From assembly GCA_029582265.1 (NCBI GenBank), contig CM055837.1, positions 3,953,148 through 4,017,147 of the forward strand: 64,000 nucleotides of DNA. The letters run 5' to 3'. This document shows, one piece after another, positions 12,682 to 23,356 of the stretch; the stretch's first letter is position 1, and each line of letters begins with the position of its first letter. This DNA is from Zoroaster sp. YZ-2022. Taxonomy: Eukaryota > Echinodermata > Asteroidea > Forcipulatida > Zoroasteridae. The notes under the pieces are model-generated. The model had not been told where the DNA came from. It ran no database searches and saw only the letters and a list, made by a program, of their open reading frames with translations. A program made the position numbers and the translations under genes.

Positions 12682-14341
12682 ACACACCCATCATATATTG
12701 ATATGGAATTAATGTAAAAAGAAACACAATAAACCTGTTTGACACATGGAGCAGACGGATGGATTATATATTCGTAGATGTGTTGGTAGAATAATATTTT
12801 CGAGACAGTACATAAGCGCTATGTACAAACTACACAAGCAAGCTATTCCTTCCTCCATGAGCTATCCATACAAATGACTTGTATAAATTGAATTTGTTTG
12901 GTTTGTTTAGTACATTAATTGCTGATAAAACTGCATAAATATGATGAAAAGGAATTGTAAATATATTATGTGTTCAAGTTAATTTTATTTTGACAATTTA
13001 TTTAAATTTATTAACATAAATCGAAAAAAAATGAGCAAATTAAAAATGTAACATGCTCACCCCATGGGGGTAAACGTGTGTATATCTAATAACATTTTGT
13101 ATAAATGAGTGATCACATTCAAGTGCGCATGTTTCAACAGTCAAATGCAGTTTAGCTTGTTATGTATTGTTTTGGGATGGCATTCAAGCACTGTGAAAAT
13201 AATTAACAGAGTACTTTTCTGGTGAAGATTAGTCAATAGAGGGCACTGTTGTGGTTCATCGATTACCCCAAAAATTAATAAATAAAAATAATAATAAAGA
13301 TATGTTCAATTCGCAAAGCTTTTCTCTTTCAAGTTCTAAACGTTACTTCGAATCGTAGCCTCAAGGTGTCAAAGGTTTATTCTATTTTTTGTTTGCATTT
13401 ATTAATATAATTTTGGGACCGACAAAAGTAACATTGGGGTAATTTTTTATTCAAACTGAAAAAGTCCTTGCTCATGGTTAGCAGGAAGTTTAGTTTGAGG
13501 AAGTACTTTACAATAAGACTCATGTAACAAATTAAATTAAATTTGTATTGCCTTTTTTAATGTTAAGTAAACTTCGAGCAACTTACATTGAATAATAACA
13601 TGTAAGTCAAACGGACACATCGATTGTACAGGATTTCGGACTAACGAAAGAAGGTTAAAAGAAGGTAGGTTTAAATTAAATAAATCAAAAATTTTAAAAA
13701 GCCTTTAATCTCTAAAGAACTGCAAATAATAATACCAAGTGCAAAATATCCAGTTTTCCGTCTTAATATTTGTTGTATTAAAGGTCCAGATTCCCAACAA
13801 AAATACTTTTTAAAATGTGTGGAATTTATCAATGAGAGTTTCTCAATCTTTGAGAATGCGACATTAATTTACAGTGTAGTTTCTCCAACAGAGGGCAGTA
13901 TTCATTCCTCACATGGAGCAGGACCATCCAAAAGCCATCATAATGGCCAATTTTTTAAAATTTAATTTGTTTACCGTCGTTTGGATGAGATAACACAATT
14001 ATTTCTCAAGTTGTTTGATATATTCACTGACTTGACACTAACTAAGTTTTTTGAATGATAATTTTGACCACTGATTTCAGGTTGGTCAGTGGTGGGTCCA
14101 AGGGGGTCAAAAGGGGGAGGAGTTCCCCCTCCTGAAAATCAAGCATGTATTAAAATTCTATTTTCAAATGTTGGGGTTTTGTGCCAATCCTTTGGCTGTG
14201 TGCCCTCTCCTTATTGCCATGTGCCTGATACAGAATATTATGCATTTTAATACAAATTATAGTAATTTCAGACAATCAAGATTAAATATTTATACACTTC
14301 AATCATATGCAAATGATTCTTTTCATATAGGAGAAAAGTAC
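12682..14341. other. AT-rich intergenic with two CTCF-like words
   Basis: No gene was recognised. CAATAGAGGGCACTG (13235-13249) and CCAACAGAGGGCAGTA (13884-13899) resemble the conserved CTCF core. That reading is speculative. Confidence 0.45.
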
Positions 14342-14565
14342 TTAAAGGGGCAGTTTCATCACGATCAGAGCAGACTTTCAACAGGGCATGGAATCGGTGT
14401 CCTAGTTTAGGATGAACACAGTGACTGAAAATTACTTGCTCATTTATGCAGCAGCAACGGTAATATGACCTTATCATGTGGGGTGTTATTTTCAGTCACC
14501 GAGTTAATCTACAACTAGCACTCCGATTCCATGCCCTGTTGATCGTGACGATATTGTCCCTTTAA
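14342..14565 (+). mobile_element. Palindromic MITE family A, copy 4
   Basis: Full-length, from TTAAAGGGGCAGTTTCATCA to GTGACGATATTGTCCCTTTAA. It has the internal ATTTATGCAGCAGCAACGG block shared by the family. Confidence 0.87.
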
Positions 14566-15475
14566 CCAAATAAAGAGAAAAACACCTGGTGAATGGGAAA
14601 AGCTGTTCAACACTCAAACTAAACTTGCTGATATTTTGCATATTGAATTTGTGCATAATTATAACGAGCAACACAAATATTTCTGGGGAAAATATCTACA
14701 TGTACATAAAACACAAACAAAATCTAACATTCATAAAACTATATATATTTACACGCCATATCTCTTCGGTTTTGAATATTTAAATGTGCTTTTAACATTT
14801 ACAAAAAGTTACTAATTTACAGTGGCACTTTGTGAATTGATAAATGATTTCACGTTTTTTTTTATACATGTATTTGTTTTCTTAGCATAGTTTACTTGTG
14901 CATTGAATATAAAGTGTTCTTAATTCAAATTTCTCCTTCTGTATTTATCATTATTATAAAGATAAATGTATAACCCATGCTTCTGGCTATTTTAACAGCA
15001 ACTTCCAGTAATTGTATTTTTCATCAAACAATTCTGTGTTACTTGAGGAAGTGAAAATAAATGCTGTAAAATTTCTCAAAATAATCTTGAGAAACATGAA
15101 TTGACAGTAAATAATGTACCAAAACTAATTGATCATGGGTCCCGTCATAAATTTATTTTGAGACTTTTTACTGTTAAACCAGGATTCTGACAAGCATATT
15201 GTGAAATATCTCATGTCGAAGTATTTGCTTTTCTTTCGAAAAGGAAATTATCAACATTCCAATGATAACCAACAAATCTGGAAATTGTCGGTAAAACATG
15301 GATGATAAATCTTCAAAGCCCCAATATATATTTGGTCATTATGTGCATACTTAATGAAAATCAAGAAATATGTATATAGAAATAAATCTGTGGATGGTAT
15401 TTCTGAGAAACATGAGAAACTCTATTTGTGTCAGGGGAGGTGTTACTTGTCACCATGGCAAATTAAATACAGGTC
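14566..15475. other. Intergenic, nothing recognised
   Basis: AT-rich; the 64-codon frame at 14589-14783 has no recognisable feature. Confidence 0.55.
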
Positions 15476-15750
15476 TGTAATTTCATTCTTGTATGGGCAA
15501 GGCCACTTGTCCTGAGTAAAGAGCACTTCCATTAGAATATCAGAATGTCTATGGGAACATTTTGAAGGGGCACCAAGGCCAAGACCAGGGCAACAGAGAC
15601 CAGTTCTGGAATTTCATTCTTGTAGGGGCAAGGCCACTTGTCCTGAGTAAAGGTCATTTCCATTAGAATATCAGAATGTCTATGGGAACATTTTGAAGGG
15701 GGGCTAAGACCAGGGCAACAGTGGTCATGGCCTCTGTAAAATTCCAGTCC
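15476..15750. repeat. Two tandem copies of the dispersed 'CAAGAATGAAATT' family
   Basis: TTTCATTCTTGTA(T/G)GGGCAAGG ... TTAGAATATCAGAATGTCTA ... AACATTTTGAAGGGG occurs twice, about 127 bp apart. It is inverted relative to the copies at 2620 and 7170. Confidence 0.85.
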
Positions 15751-15784
15751 AGTAAAGAATAAGTTGTTGCAAACTGCTTACCAT

Positions 15785-15995
15785 CCAAAAGGACCTGGAC
15801 CAATTCCACAGAGGTGCCAAGCGCACAAATTTGCTAAGCACAGGAAAGTTTCGCTTAGCAAAAATAGGTCACCGGCCAAATTGTCACGTAAATGTACATT
15901 GGTTTCAGCTGGTTCTCAGCAACATTTTGCTTAGCGGATAAATTTACTAAGCAATATCTTCTGCTTAGCAGCTCTATGAGATTGTGCCTTGTAGT
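15785..15995. repeat. Relative of the 'TTGCTAAGCA' element at 20664
   Basis: Contains repeated TTTGCTAAGCA / GCTTAGCA words and a terminal AGCAGCTCTATGAGA. These match the composition and right end of the better preserved element at 20664-20886. A further fragment lies at about 18600-18725. Confidence 0.55.
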
Positions 15996-16057
15996 ACACA
16001 ATGACAATATGGTAGTTCAGTGGGCTTGTGTACAGCATCTGTTTCAAGATATAAATC

Positions 16058-16063
16058 TTTATT
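16058..16063 (-). terminator. Candidate ARL6 polyadenylation signal
   Basis: AATAAA (followed by G) on the minus strand, about 610 bp past the ARL6 stop codon. It is the best hexamer seen downstream, but there is no transcript evidence. Confidence 0.35.
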
Positions 16064-16676
16064 TGAGAAAGGTCCACTAACTATTTTTGCATCTTTTCTA
16101 TTCGCTCAGTGCACATCGTAGCCCTCTAGCGGTGAATTTACACCCAGTGTCTTGATGATAGCCACTTTTGCGTCGTGTGAGCGTTGTGCGTACACTTTAT
16201 GTGTGTATGTTATGGTACTAAGCGCGCGTGTACTTCTACCAGCCAATGATCGCTGGAGATATTCCGCGCGTACGCACATCAACTGCAAAATACGCTTTCG
16301 CCCACAGTGGTCTAACACCATGTGCCCTCAACAGCTCATGCACGGTGCGAATAGAGCTTGCAAGGTGGAGATTATCTATTGAAACACTATTACGTGTTGG
16401 TATATTTCACCAAAAACAAATTCCCCAAATCTTGGCTAAACTACTGAAAGAGTTAATGTTTCAATTGATATTGGAAGGAAATAGCTCATTGGTCCCTTAA
16501 TATTCAATGATTCACGGATGCCAATAAAAAGAGATGTGATTACAAACAGACAGTCGGTCCCTAAATTTAGGCACATTCAGTTCTGTAATCCCCTCCCTTG
16601 CCTCGCCATGTTTATCACTCCATCTGTCACCTCTCAGTCATCTATCACTGTCTCTGCACACAGTGACACCCTCTTC

Positions 16677-16693
16677 TCACCGCTTGAGCTTAT
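16677..16693 (-). CDS. ARL6: ARL6 coding exon 5 (17-nt micro-exon)
   Basis: The acceptor TTTGTTTACTCTTGCAG is followed by 17 nt that complete an Asp codon and give Lys-Leu-Lys-Arg-stop. This makes WLTDKLKR, in place of the human WLQDQIQTVKT. Phase, acceptor quality and the conserved Asp all agree. It was inferred by scanning, so it is less certain than exons 1-4. Confidence 0.7.
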
Positions 16694-19600
16694 CTGCAAG
16701 AGTAAACAAATAAAGATTCATTATTTAAACTTAATACAAATCATATAGAAATCTGTAAATAGTTTCTCAATAGCGCCCCCTATTGACCATCAAGTGTATA
16801 TACCAGTTGGCGCTAGCCTGAAGATCAGACGTCACGCTTTGAGCTAGAGTCGTGTGAATTACGCCAGATCCTGGCCGTGCAGCCACCATGTTTTCCCCGA
16901 TGCTCAACTTTGACCTTGGTAGGTAGCTAGCATGCGAGCCTCAAAGAGTGACCTCTTTAGCACAACATATCCAATGAAACCACTTGAATGGTACGCCTGA
17001 AGGAGCCTGTCTATATACTTGATATTGGATAAAGACAGGGGATCCAGTCTAAGTTGATAACCACTAGAGGGCAGCATACAAGGGGGACCACAGTTTTTCC
17101 ATTATGATCAAGATATTTTGCTGGTTATTAACCAGTTCGCACCGGGAATAAAAAAGTTTTTCCGAACCCCGTGGCGGGTTTATTTTTACCGCACAAACAC
17201 AACCAATGGTGCTCACGAGAGCGTGACTGGGGAGACCGCGTCTTCCACCGTATGCTTATGGCTCGTTGCCACGTCGACCGGGAATCTATACAAATATTCC
17301 CGAGAATCCTGTGGCGTGTTTAGACGCTCTGTGATCCGCTGTCCCCAAAAAAATTGCGTGTATACACGGCCTCCGACGCGAACTGGTTAACGGTTGTGTA
17401 ATAAATTCATACCTTTTTCTTAAATAGACCAAAGGGAGGTTCAGGGGGCTTTGTCCTCTAGACCAAAGGGAGACCCAGGCCCACTACCCATTTTTCAGGA
17501 TGTTTTACTTTTGTCAAATCACACCACTGCAATCAGAAACATTTTTGGTGTAAAAACCATTTACCTGTTAGCCATTCGATTCCCTCATGAAGGCCTTCTC
17601 CAGTAAGAGCATTACTGGCACATATATGCCATGGCTTGTCTTTGATATGCTCAAGCTCTAGATGTTTGGAGCACTGGACGGAGGATAGAGCGTCTCGTAG
17701 GTCCATCTTATTAGCAAAGAAGAGGATTGGGATACATTTTGTACATATGTCTGAGAACAGGAAATAAAATATTGAGTTGTTATTGATAGCGATTATGCAA
17801 ATAGAGGGGACTGGGGGGGGGGGGTTCATACTGCTATTAAAGGAACAATATCATCACGATCAGAGCAGACTTTCAACAGGGCATGGAATCAATGTCCTAA
17901 TTTAAGATTTCATGGTAGGATTTTCAAAATCAAAAGGTAGGATTTCCTACAAAAGTAGGAAGAATATCATGCCTGACACTTATAAACAACCATTTGTTTC
18001 CCAGTCTTGAACCAAGACTAAAGGCTTATTGGAGATACTGTGAATGTTTTTTGTACACAGCCTATGGAAGGGACGAAACAAGTGCAAATCAAATATGCCA
18101 ATAGAGATCAAGATTCCAAACGCTCTCTACATTCGACTTATTCAGTCATAAAATTCCATTCCCACTCACCACAACTTAAAGGGACAATATCATCACGCTC
18201 AGAGCAGACTTTCAACAGGGCATGGAATCAGTGTCCTAATTTAAGATGAACACAGCGACTGATAATTACTGGCTCATTTATGTAGCAGCAACGGTAGGGC
18301 CTTATCATGTGTGTACTATTTTTCAGTCACTGAGTTAATCTAAAACAAGCACTCCGATTCCATGCCCTATTGATCGTGATGATAATGTCCATATAAAGTT
18401 TTATTTACACGCAGCGTCCTAGTTTAAGATGAATATATGTTCTACAGCGCCACTTCCAAGATATCATGTTTCCTGACAGGGATCTAAAAACCTCTAGAGG
18501 CTAACCACATACCACACAACACACCATGCTAAAATCTAAATCTAGCACTCCGATTCCATGCCCTATTGACCGTGACGATACTGTCCCTTTAAGATATTTC
18601 CTTAGCAGATTTTGTTGGTTACCAGCCAAAGTTTCACACAAAATGTATATATTTTCACTGGTTGCCCGATTCACATTACAAATAAAATGCTTAGTGGAAT
18701 TCTATACTGAGAAGCTCTATGAAAATTGCAATTAAATTATTATCCGACGCAAGAATTTCACCAACCTATAAATTTTCACATATATATCTCTTGAAATGAG
18801 ATATGATAGAAAATCCCAATGTTGTACCTTTCCTTAAAGAAATACCCATGGCCTTAACACCATGCACGGATTACCGCACGGGCAAACTGGGCACGTGCCC
18901 CGGGCCCAGGAGCCAATAGGGGCCCTTGGTTTTCAAAAAAAAAAAAAAAAAGCATAGTACTAGTAGTATTATGCGCGTGTATGGGCCCGTGGTGAATTTG
19001 TGCCCAGGGCCTGTGCTCATGATGATCCGTCCATGCTTAACACAATCCATATGGAAGGTTTTTTCCCACACATTCCATGAATTTGATTATAATCGATAAG
19101 ATTCGGCATTGTTCATTTGCTGTGTTCACATGATTCCACTGTGATGGGTCGATTCTGCCCTAAGAGGTCAAATTTCTTGACCTAGATATATGAGTATCCG
19201 AGGTCAACATACCTTTGTGCTTCAGGAGTAGCTCTAGCTCTTCCTTGGCGACCACCATCCTGAGTTTATCACTGCTGTCCAGCACGTAGATGATGCCTTG
19301 AGCTTCACTGAATGGATACAAAGAAATAAAGTATAACCCTAACCTTCCCAAATCCTCCAAAATCCTCTTTGCTAAAGTGAAGGATTTTTAAGGATTGAGG
19401 TTACATGCCACATGCTCTTTGCTAAAGTGAAGGATTTTGGAGGATTGAGGTTATTAGGCATACTTGCCTTTCCATGGTACATGTACATCCATGTTTGTTG
19501 TAGTGATTGCAAGGTCAGTGCTTGGGTTAGTGGACACTGTTTATTGCTCCATGCATGCAGGGAGGGTCCCTGGCCATGTACATGTATCACAGATTAGAAA

Positions 19601-21082
19601 CACATGTGTACATACATGTCATGTGCTTGCTTTACTACTGAAGGATTTTAGAGAATTCAGGTTATGTGTAAGCAAATGGGCCTAGGGAGTTAGGGATAAT
19701 GTCAATGGGGAATATACCGACACAGCAGACATGAATATGGTAACAGTGTTGGGAAAGTGCCGAGATAAATGAAGAGAATAGCTTACCGGTAGTAATGCTC
19801 CCATAAGTTGCGGTATTTCCCCTGGCCGGACATGTCAAACACCGTGAAGTTGACTGCTGTTGACTTGAACGTCTCCACCGTGAAACCGATTGTGGGTACG
19901 ATGTCTTCAGCTTGGGACTTACAAGATCAAATAATAATAATAATAATAATAATGTATGGACTTATATAGCGCACGTATCCACCAACTAAGTGGTGCTCAA
20001 GGCGCATTCTTTTACGTGCATTACACAACACACGGGACCTACGGCTTTACGTCCCATCCGAAGGACGAAGCAATTATGGTTAAGTACATTGCTCAAGGAC
20101 ACAAGTGTCACGACCGGGGCTCGAACCCACACCCTGCTGCTGGCAACACCAGAACTTGAGTTCGGTGCGCTAGACCGCTCGGCCACGACACTCCAATGAA
20201 CAATTACATTAAATTTTGTTGGTGTATCATGTGTGCTCAATATTGGAATGCAAATACTTAGGTACTTTCATTAACCCTCTTACTGATAGACCATTTGAAA
20301 CCATTCAAAATTTCCACTTTCAAAAATGCCCATTGGTTTTGTACACACATGGTGATACCATTTGAACAGTGTTGGTAGCAAGCTTTACTACCCTTCAAAT
20401 CCATTCAAATGCATAGAGGGTCCATTGAGTCACCACTTAGAAGTATCCAAACAAGGTTTTGTATTAGCTGTACTACCATTTGGAAAGATCCAAACAAGGT
20501 TTTGTATTAGCTGACCTACCATTCAAAACCATTTGGGGGAATCAATACTGTAGACAGTTATTTCACCATTCAAAACCACAAAAGCGAATGGTTTCAAATG
20601 GTGGATCAACTTGTATGAAAAAGGTACCAAAAGTAGGAGGGTTAATCTTAAAGATCAGGGGCCAACTTCACAGAGCTGTAAAGCAGAAAATTTTGCTAAG
20701 CAAATATTTTTGCTAAGCATTTATAAAACCGACTACCAGCCAAAGTGCATACATTTTGTATGAAAGTTTGGCTGGTAACCAAAGAAATTTACTAAACAAA
20801 TTTTTCTGGTAAGCAAATTTTTCTGGTAAGCAATTTTTTCTGGTAAGCAATTTTTTCTGGTAAGCAGCTCTGAGAAATTGGCCCCTGGGTGGTCATGTGA
20901 TGTGTAATAGGTCAAAAGCCTCAGATATTACAAGTACAATGGCGTCAAACTCCACTTACATCCTTGGGCTTCAGCTCATTAATTATCGTACTCTTTCCGC
21001 TGTTGTCTAGACCAATACACAACACCTGCGCTTTCTTGTTTGTTCTTCCAAACAACTTGCTGAAGAAATCACCCCAACCCAT
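16677..21082 (-). CDS. ARL6: ARL6 / BBS3, ARF-like small GTPase (five coding exons)
   Basis: Small GTPase that, in known animals, recruits the BBSome coat to membranes for ciliary trafficking. Coding exons on the minus strand: 20960-21082, 19787-19917, 19213-19307, 17565-17750 and 16677-16693 (552 nt, 183 aa; human ARL6 is 186). All junctions are GT-AG and phases agree. Visible motifs: Gly2; P-loop GLDNSGKS (24-31); switch I PTIGF with Thr50; DMSGQG (69-74), the ARL6 form of the G3 motif; NKMD (130-133); CAS (160-162). GEGL at 167-170 keeps the human numbering, including residues altered in Bardet-Biedl syndrome. Position 31 is Ser where human has Thr. The last exon encodes only the C-terminal KLKR after a split Asp codon. 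Introns hold MITE A and B copies and a SINE. The start is the only ATG giving the family N-terminus. The assignment is firm; the last exon is inferred. Confidence 0.95.
17060..17075 (+). promoter_or_regulatory. CTCF-like site
   Basis: ACCACTAGAGGGCAGC is very close to the animal CTCF core CCACYAGRKGGCAS. Similar words lie at 16770-16785 (AGCGCCCCCTATTG, reverse) and 16118-16133 (AGCCCTCTAGCGG, reverse). Function is inferred from sequence only. Confidence 0.35.
17128..17390. mobile_element. MITE family B, copy 2 (in ARL6 intron 4)
   Basis: 263 bp from TTAACCAGTTCGCACCGGGA to CGACGCGAACTGGTTAA. Same length as the copy at 8111 and only a few substitutions apart, which implies recent mobility of the family. 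Confidence 0.9.
17565..17750 (-). CDS. ARL6: ARL6 coding exon 4
   Basis: Codes residues 117-178 plus one base, with [11 protein letters not shown] and [10 protein letters not shown]. Acceptor TTCTCAG, donor GTAAAT. Reading through the donor would give only ten further codons before a stop. Confidence 0.95.
17837..17908 (+). mobile_element. MITE family A, left-half fragment (ARL6 intron 3)
   Basis: TTAAAGGAACAATATCATCA ... GGCATGGAATCAATGTCC is present, then the match stops. Confidence 0.75.
18176..18397 (+). mobile_element. MITE family A, full-length copy (ARL6 intron 3)
   Basis: From TTAAAGGGACAATATCATCA to GATCGTGATGATAATGTCC. The right terminus is partly mutated (ATATAAAG for CTTTAA). 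Confidence 0.82.
18412..18592 (+). mobile_element. MITE family A, internally disrupted copy
   Basis: CGTCCTAGTTTAAGATGAA from the left half, then ~95 bp of foreign sequence, then CTAGCACTCCGATTCCATGC through GACGATACTGTCCCTTTAA from the right half. Confidence 0.65.
18852..19041. mobile_element. Inverted-repeat element in ARL6 intron 3
   Basis: TTAACACCATGCACGGATTA at the left and GATCCGTCCATGCTTAACAC at the right form imperfect inverted ends. The interior has GGGCCC-rich blocks and an A17 run. TTAACA may be the target duplication. Confidence 0.55.
19213..19307 (-). CDS. ARL6: ARL6 coding exon 3
   Basis: Codes from Arg85 to the first base of codon 117. It includes [17 protein letters not shown], almost the same as the human protein. 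Acceptor CATTCAG, donor GTATGT. Confidence 0.95.
19337..19455. repeat. Fragment of the TTAACCCTAAC element plus small duplication
   Basis: TAACCCTAACCTTCCCAAAT matches the left end of the elements at 21913 and 29053. CTCTTTGCTAAAGTGAAGG then occurs twice, 55 bp apart. Confidence 0.5.
19787..19917 (-). CDS. ARL6: ARL6 coding exon 2
   Basis: Codes residues 42-85 (the last codon is split) with PTIGF and DMSGQG. The donor is GTAAGC. The acceptor ATCTTGTAAG is preceded directly by the TTATT tail of a SINE, so most of the pyrimidine tract is transposon-derived. Confidence 0.95.
19929..20195 (-). mobile_element. tRNA-Leu-derived SINE in ARL6 intron 1
   Basis: On the minus strand the head reads like a tRNA-Leu: box A TGGCCGAGCGGTCTAGCGC, a CAA-anticodon-like arm (ACTCAAGT), box B GGGTTCGAGCCCC. 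The core CACTTGTGTCCTTGAGCAA follows, then GCGCCTTGAGCACCACTTAG and an ATT tail. Same 3' region as the copy at 7330. The ATT tail ends 12 bp before ARL6 exon 2. Confidence 0.88.
20271..20645. mobile_element. MITE with TTAACCCTCYTACT ends (ARL6 intron 1)
   Basis: From TTAACCCTCTTACTGATAG to AAAAGTAGGAGGGTTAA. The interior is rich in variants of CATTTGAAACCATTCAAA, giving internal inverted repeats. It shares termini with the element at 26739-27055. Confidence 0.78.
20664..20886. mobile_element. MITE with GGGGCCAACTTCACAGAGCTG ends
   Basis: AGGGGCCAACTTCACAGAGC at the left is answered by GCTCTGAGAAATTGGCCCCT at the right. Inside lie TTTGCTAAGCA words and an ~18-bp tandem repeat (TTTTTTCTGGTAAGCAA, four copies, about 20799-20868). 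Confidence 0.8.
20960..21082 (-). CDS. ARL6: ARL6 coding exon 1
   Basis: Codes residues 1-41 and ends AAG GAT before a consensus GTAAGT donor. It carries the P-loop [11 protein letters not shown] is at 21082-21080. The upstream sequence becomes a 31-bp minisatellite within 40 bp. Confidence 0.95.
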
Positions 21083-21119
21083 GTCTGCTGATTATAATCA
21101 GTCCTTGTTCTGTATAAGC

Positions 21120-21475
21120 AATGTATCAGTCAACAACAGATTTGGTGTTGATCAACTAAATGTCTGGTGGATTTGGTGTTGATCAACTAAATGTCTGGTG
21201 GATTTGGTGTTGATCAACTAAATGTCTGGTGGATTTGGTGTTGATCAGCAATGCGACTAGTAGATTTTGTGTTGATCAACTAGCCGACTGGTGGATTTTG
21301 TGTTTATCAACAAAGTGACTAGTGGATTTGGTGTTGATCAATTAAATGTCTGGTGGATTTGGTGTTGATCAGCAACGCGACTAGTAGATTTTGTGTTGAT
21401 CAACTAGCCGACTGGTGGATTTTGTGTTTATCAACAAAGTGACTAGTGGATTTGGTGTTGATCAACTTTACAACT
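21120..21475. repeat. 31-bp minisatellite with higher-order structure, at the ARL6 5' end
   Basis: The unit is TTTGGTGTTGATCAACTAAA plus TGTCTGGTGGA. Four successive variant units form a ~124-bp block that is itself repeated (about 21230-21353 and 21354-21475, each with GCGACTAGTAG and CTAGCCGACTGG variants). It starts 38 bp upstream of the ARL6 ATG, so it is in or next to the promoter or 5' UTR. Confidence 0.9.
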
Positions 21476-21912
21476 TTAGTAGGGTTGGTGTTGATCAGTT
21501 ACACATTGAATAATGTTGATTAAATCCAGGGTCAACAAAGTTAGCCTTAATACATGTGCATGTATCAACAAAAGTTGATGTTGATCAATTACAGATTCAA
21601 CAGAATCGGTGCTGATTAACCATGTGCATGAGCTAATGCTCTGGGTGACTTCCTTCAGCTTGCAGGATAATGACGTAAGTGGAACTGATCTTTTTGAGTT
21701 GAGCAGATTGTTGCTGCCTGTGCTGAATAAGAAGTGGATGTCAGGTTTTTTCTCACCTGGAAAAAAAAGACAATTGGTAAGAGGTAGTGAATATTATAGG
21801 CCAAAAATTACAGTTTGTTCCTGGACAGCCAGATATTTTTATAAGTATTTTTTGTAATTTGTACAAAGACTTGAAATAAAATTCATAAATGTGTTGCTTT
21901 TTGCTGTCTAGA

Positions 21913-22180
21913 TTAACCCTAACCCCCTAGATATTCTGACTAGGAACCTTCCCGAATCCTCCAAAATCCATCAGTGCACTTTTGGAAACATGCCCTTATC
22001 ATCAAAACGCATCATGCATTTTCGTTGACCTTTCATATTCAGCACTTATGGCCTGTACTTCTTGCCAGGTAGTAATTTTGTCCCATTTGAAGAGATGAAA
22101 GTACCAGTTTCCAACAGTGCTGAATTTTTCCCAAAAAGTGCCCCTTGGAGGATTTTGCAGGATTTGGGGTGGTTAGAGTT
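21913..22180. mobile_element. MITE with TTAACCCTAAC end, copy 1
   Basis: Matches 29053-29322 in inverted orientation over its whole length (GTACTTCTTGCCAGGTAGTA, CCAAAAAGTGCCCCT). Ends TTAACCCTAACC and GGTTAGAGTT. The telomere-like CCCTAA is only the element's terminus. Confidence 0.85.
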
Positions 22181-22395
22181 GAAAATCAAATATATGGCAC
22201 ATTAATTAGCCTACATGCATCAAATCTTAGCGGCTCATGTTAGTTGACACCAATGCACACAGTGCAAAGGCCATGTAAAACAAAGACTCTTATTGGAAAC
22301 CATGGGCATATATAACTTCTGAAAAATCTCCAAACCAAAGATTTTCAAAAAGCGTTCGCTTTATTACTAATAATGTCTATTATAACTTTGGAAAG

Positions 22396-22842
22396 AATGT
22401 CGTATCCGACCGCCACTTTTTAAGGGTTTTTGGGGAATTTTTTTGCAACCACTAACCAGTTAAAAAATTATTCTATCGATTTTTGGGGGTACAGAAAGCG
22501 TAAACTATCTTTAAAATCTACTTTTATGATGGATTTCGGACTGTATTTCCCTTCTAAAAAATCCTCCCCTTCAAAAAATAGAAGGATCCTATTATAGTTG
22601 CCACTGCGCATGTACAATGACCGTGTTGGTTACTAATGGGGGAGTTGACAAGATCAGACTGACATGACTGAAGAAGTCATCGTCTACCAAAAATGCCTGA
22701 TTCTTCATGAAATAAATATCCTGGAATAATTTGAAGTATATGTCCATCATCATCCATATGTTCTCCACCTTACTAGATAGGTAATATTACATTATTGGTA
22801 ATATTGAATGAGAAAGAGTGGCGGTCGGATACGACATTCTAC
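22396..22842. mobile_element. MITE with 23-bp terminal inverted repeats
   Basis: GAATGTCGTATCCGACCGCC then ACT at the left is matched exactly by AGT then GGCGGTCGGATACGACATTC at the right. The interior is about 400 bp without an ORF. Confidence 0.85.
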
Positions 22843-23005
22843 CCATAACTTAAATTTCTTTATTATAAGAAACATTGCCTGTAAACCAGGTCAAAGACCT
22901 TTTCACTGTTTATGTGTTATGACTTAGGCCTAATTTAAAACAAAACATGTTACAACCACAGCGATTATGCACCCAGCCATGCCAGTACTCTTGCAGTGTG
23001 ACTGC

Positions 23006-23356
23006 ATGAGGGACCTTTGTACGGAAGCGTATTTAGGACATGGCAGAAAAAAAATTCCCGGATTACTATTTCGCCCCGGCGAATTAGTAATTTTACTGTA
23101 GTCCTGTGGTCCATGCCAATGTGTAGTCATGATTACACACCGGCATGGACCACAGGACTACAGTAACATAAACCTATTTTGCCCGGGCGAAATAGTAATT
23201 CGCCCGGGCGAAATAGTAATTCGCCTGGGCGGATTAGTAATTCGCCCAGGCGGATTAGTAATTCGCCCGGGCGAAATAGTAATCCGCCCGGGCGAAATAG
23301 TAATCCGGGAATTTTTTTTCTGCCATGTCCTAAATACACTTCCGTACCTTTGCACT
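23006..23356. mobile_element. Foldback element containing a palindromic minisatellite
   Basis: The left arm (CCTTTGTACGGAAGCGTATT...GGACATGGCAGAAAAAAAATTCCCGG) is the complement of the right arm (CCGGGAATTTTTTTTCTGCC...ATACACTTCCGTACC). A second, inner inverted repeat is centred at about 23135 (ACTGTAGTCCTGTGGTCCAT and its complement). Confidence 0.85.
23180..23310. repeat. 21-bp minisatellite with palindromic units
   Basis: The unit is TAATTCGCCCGGGCGAAATAG, about six copies. Each is centred on CGCCCGGGCG or a variant (CGCCTGGGCG, CGCCCAGGCG). It occupies only the right arm of the foldback; the left arm has one diverged unit (TTCGCCCCGGCGAA). Confidence 0.9.

Noticed and set aside
21913..21930. 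Telomere-like TTAACCCTAACCC
   Set aside because: Only two units; it is the terminus of a dispersed MITE also present at 29053.
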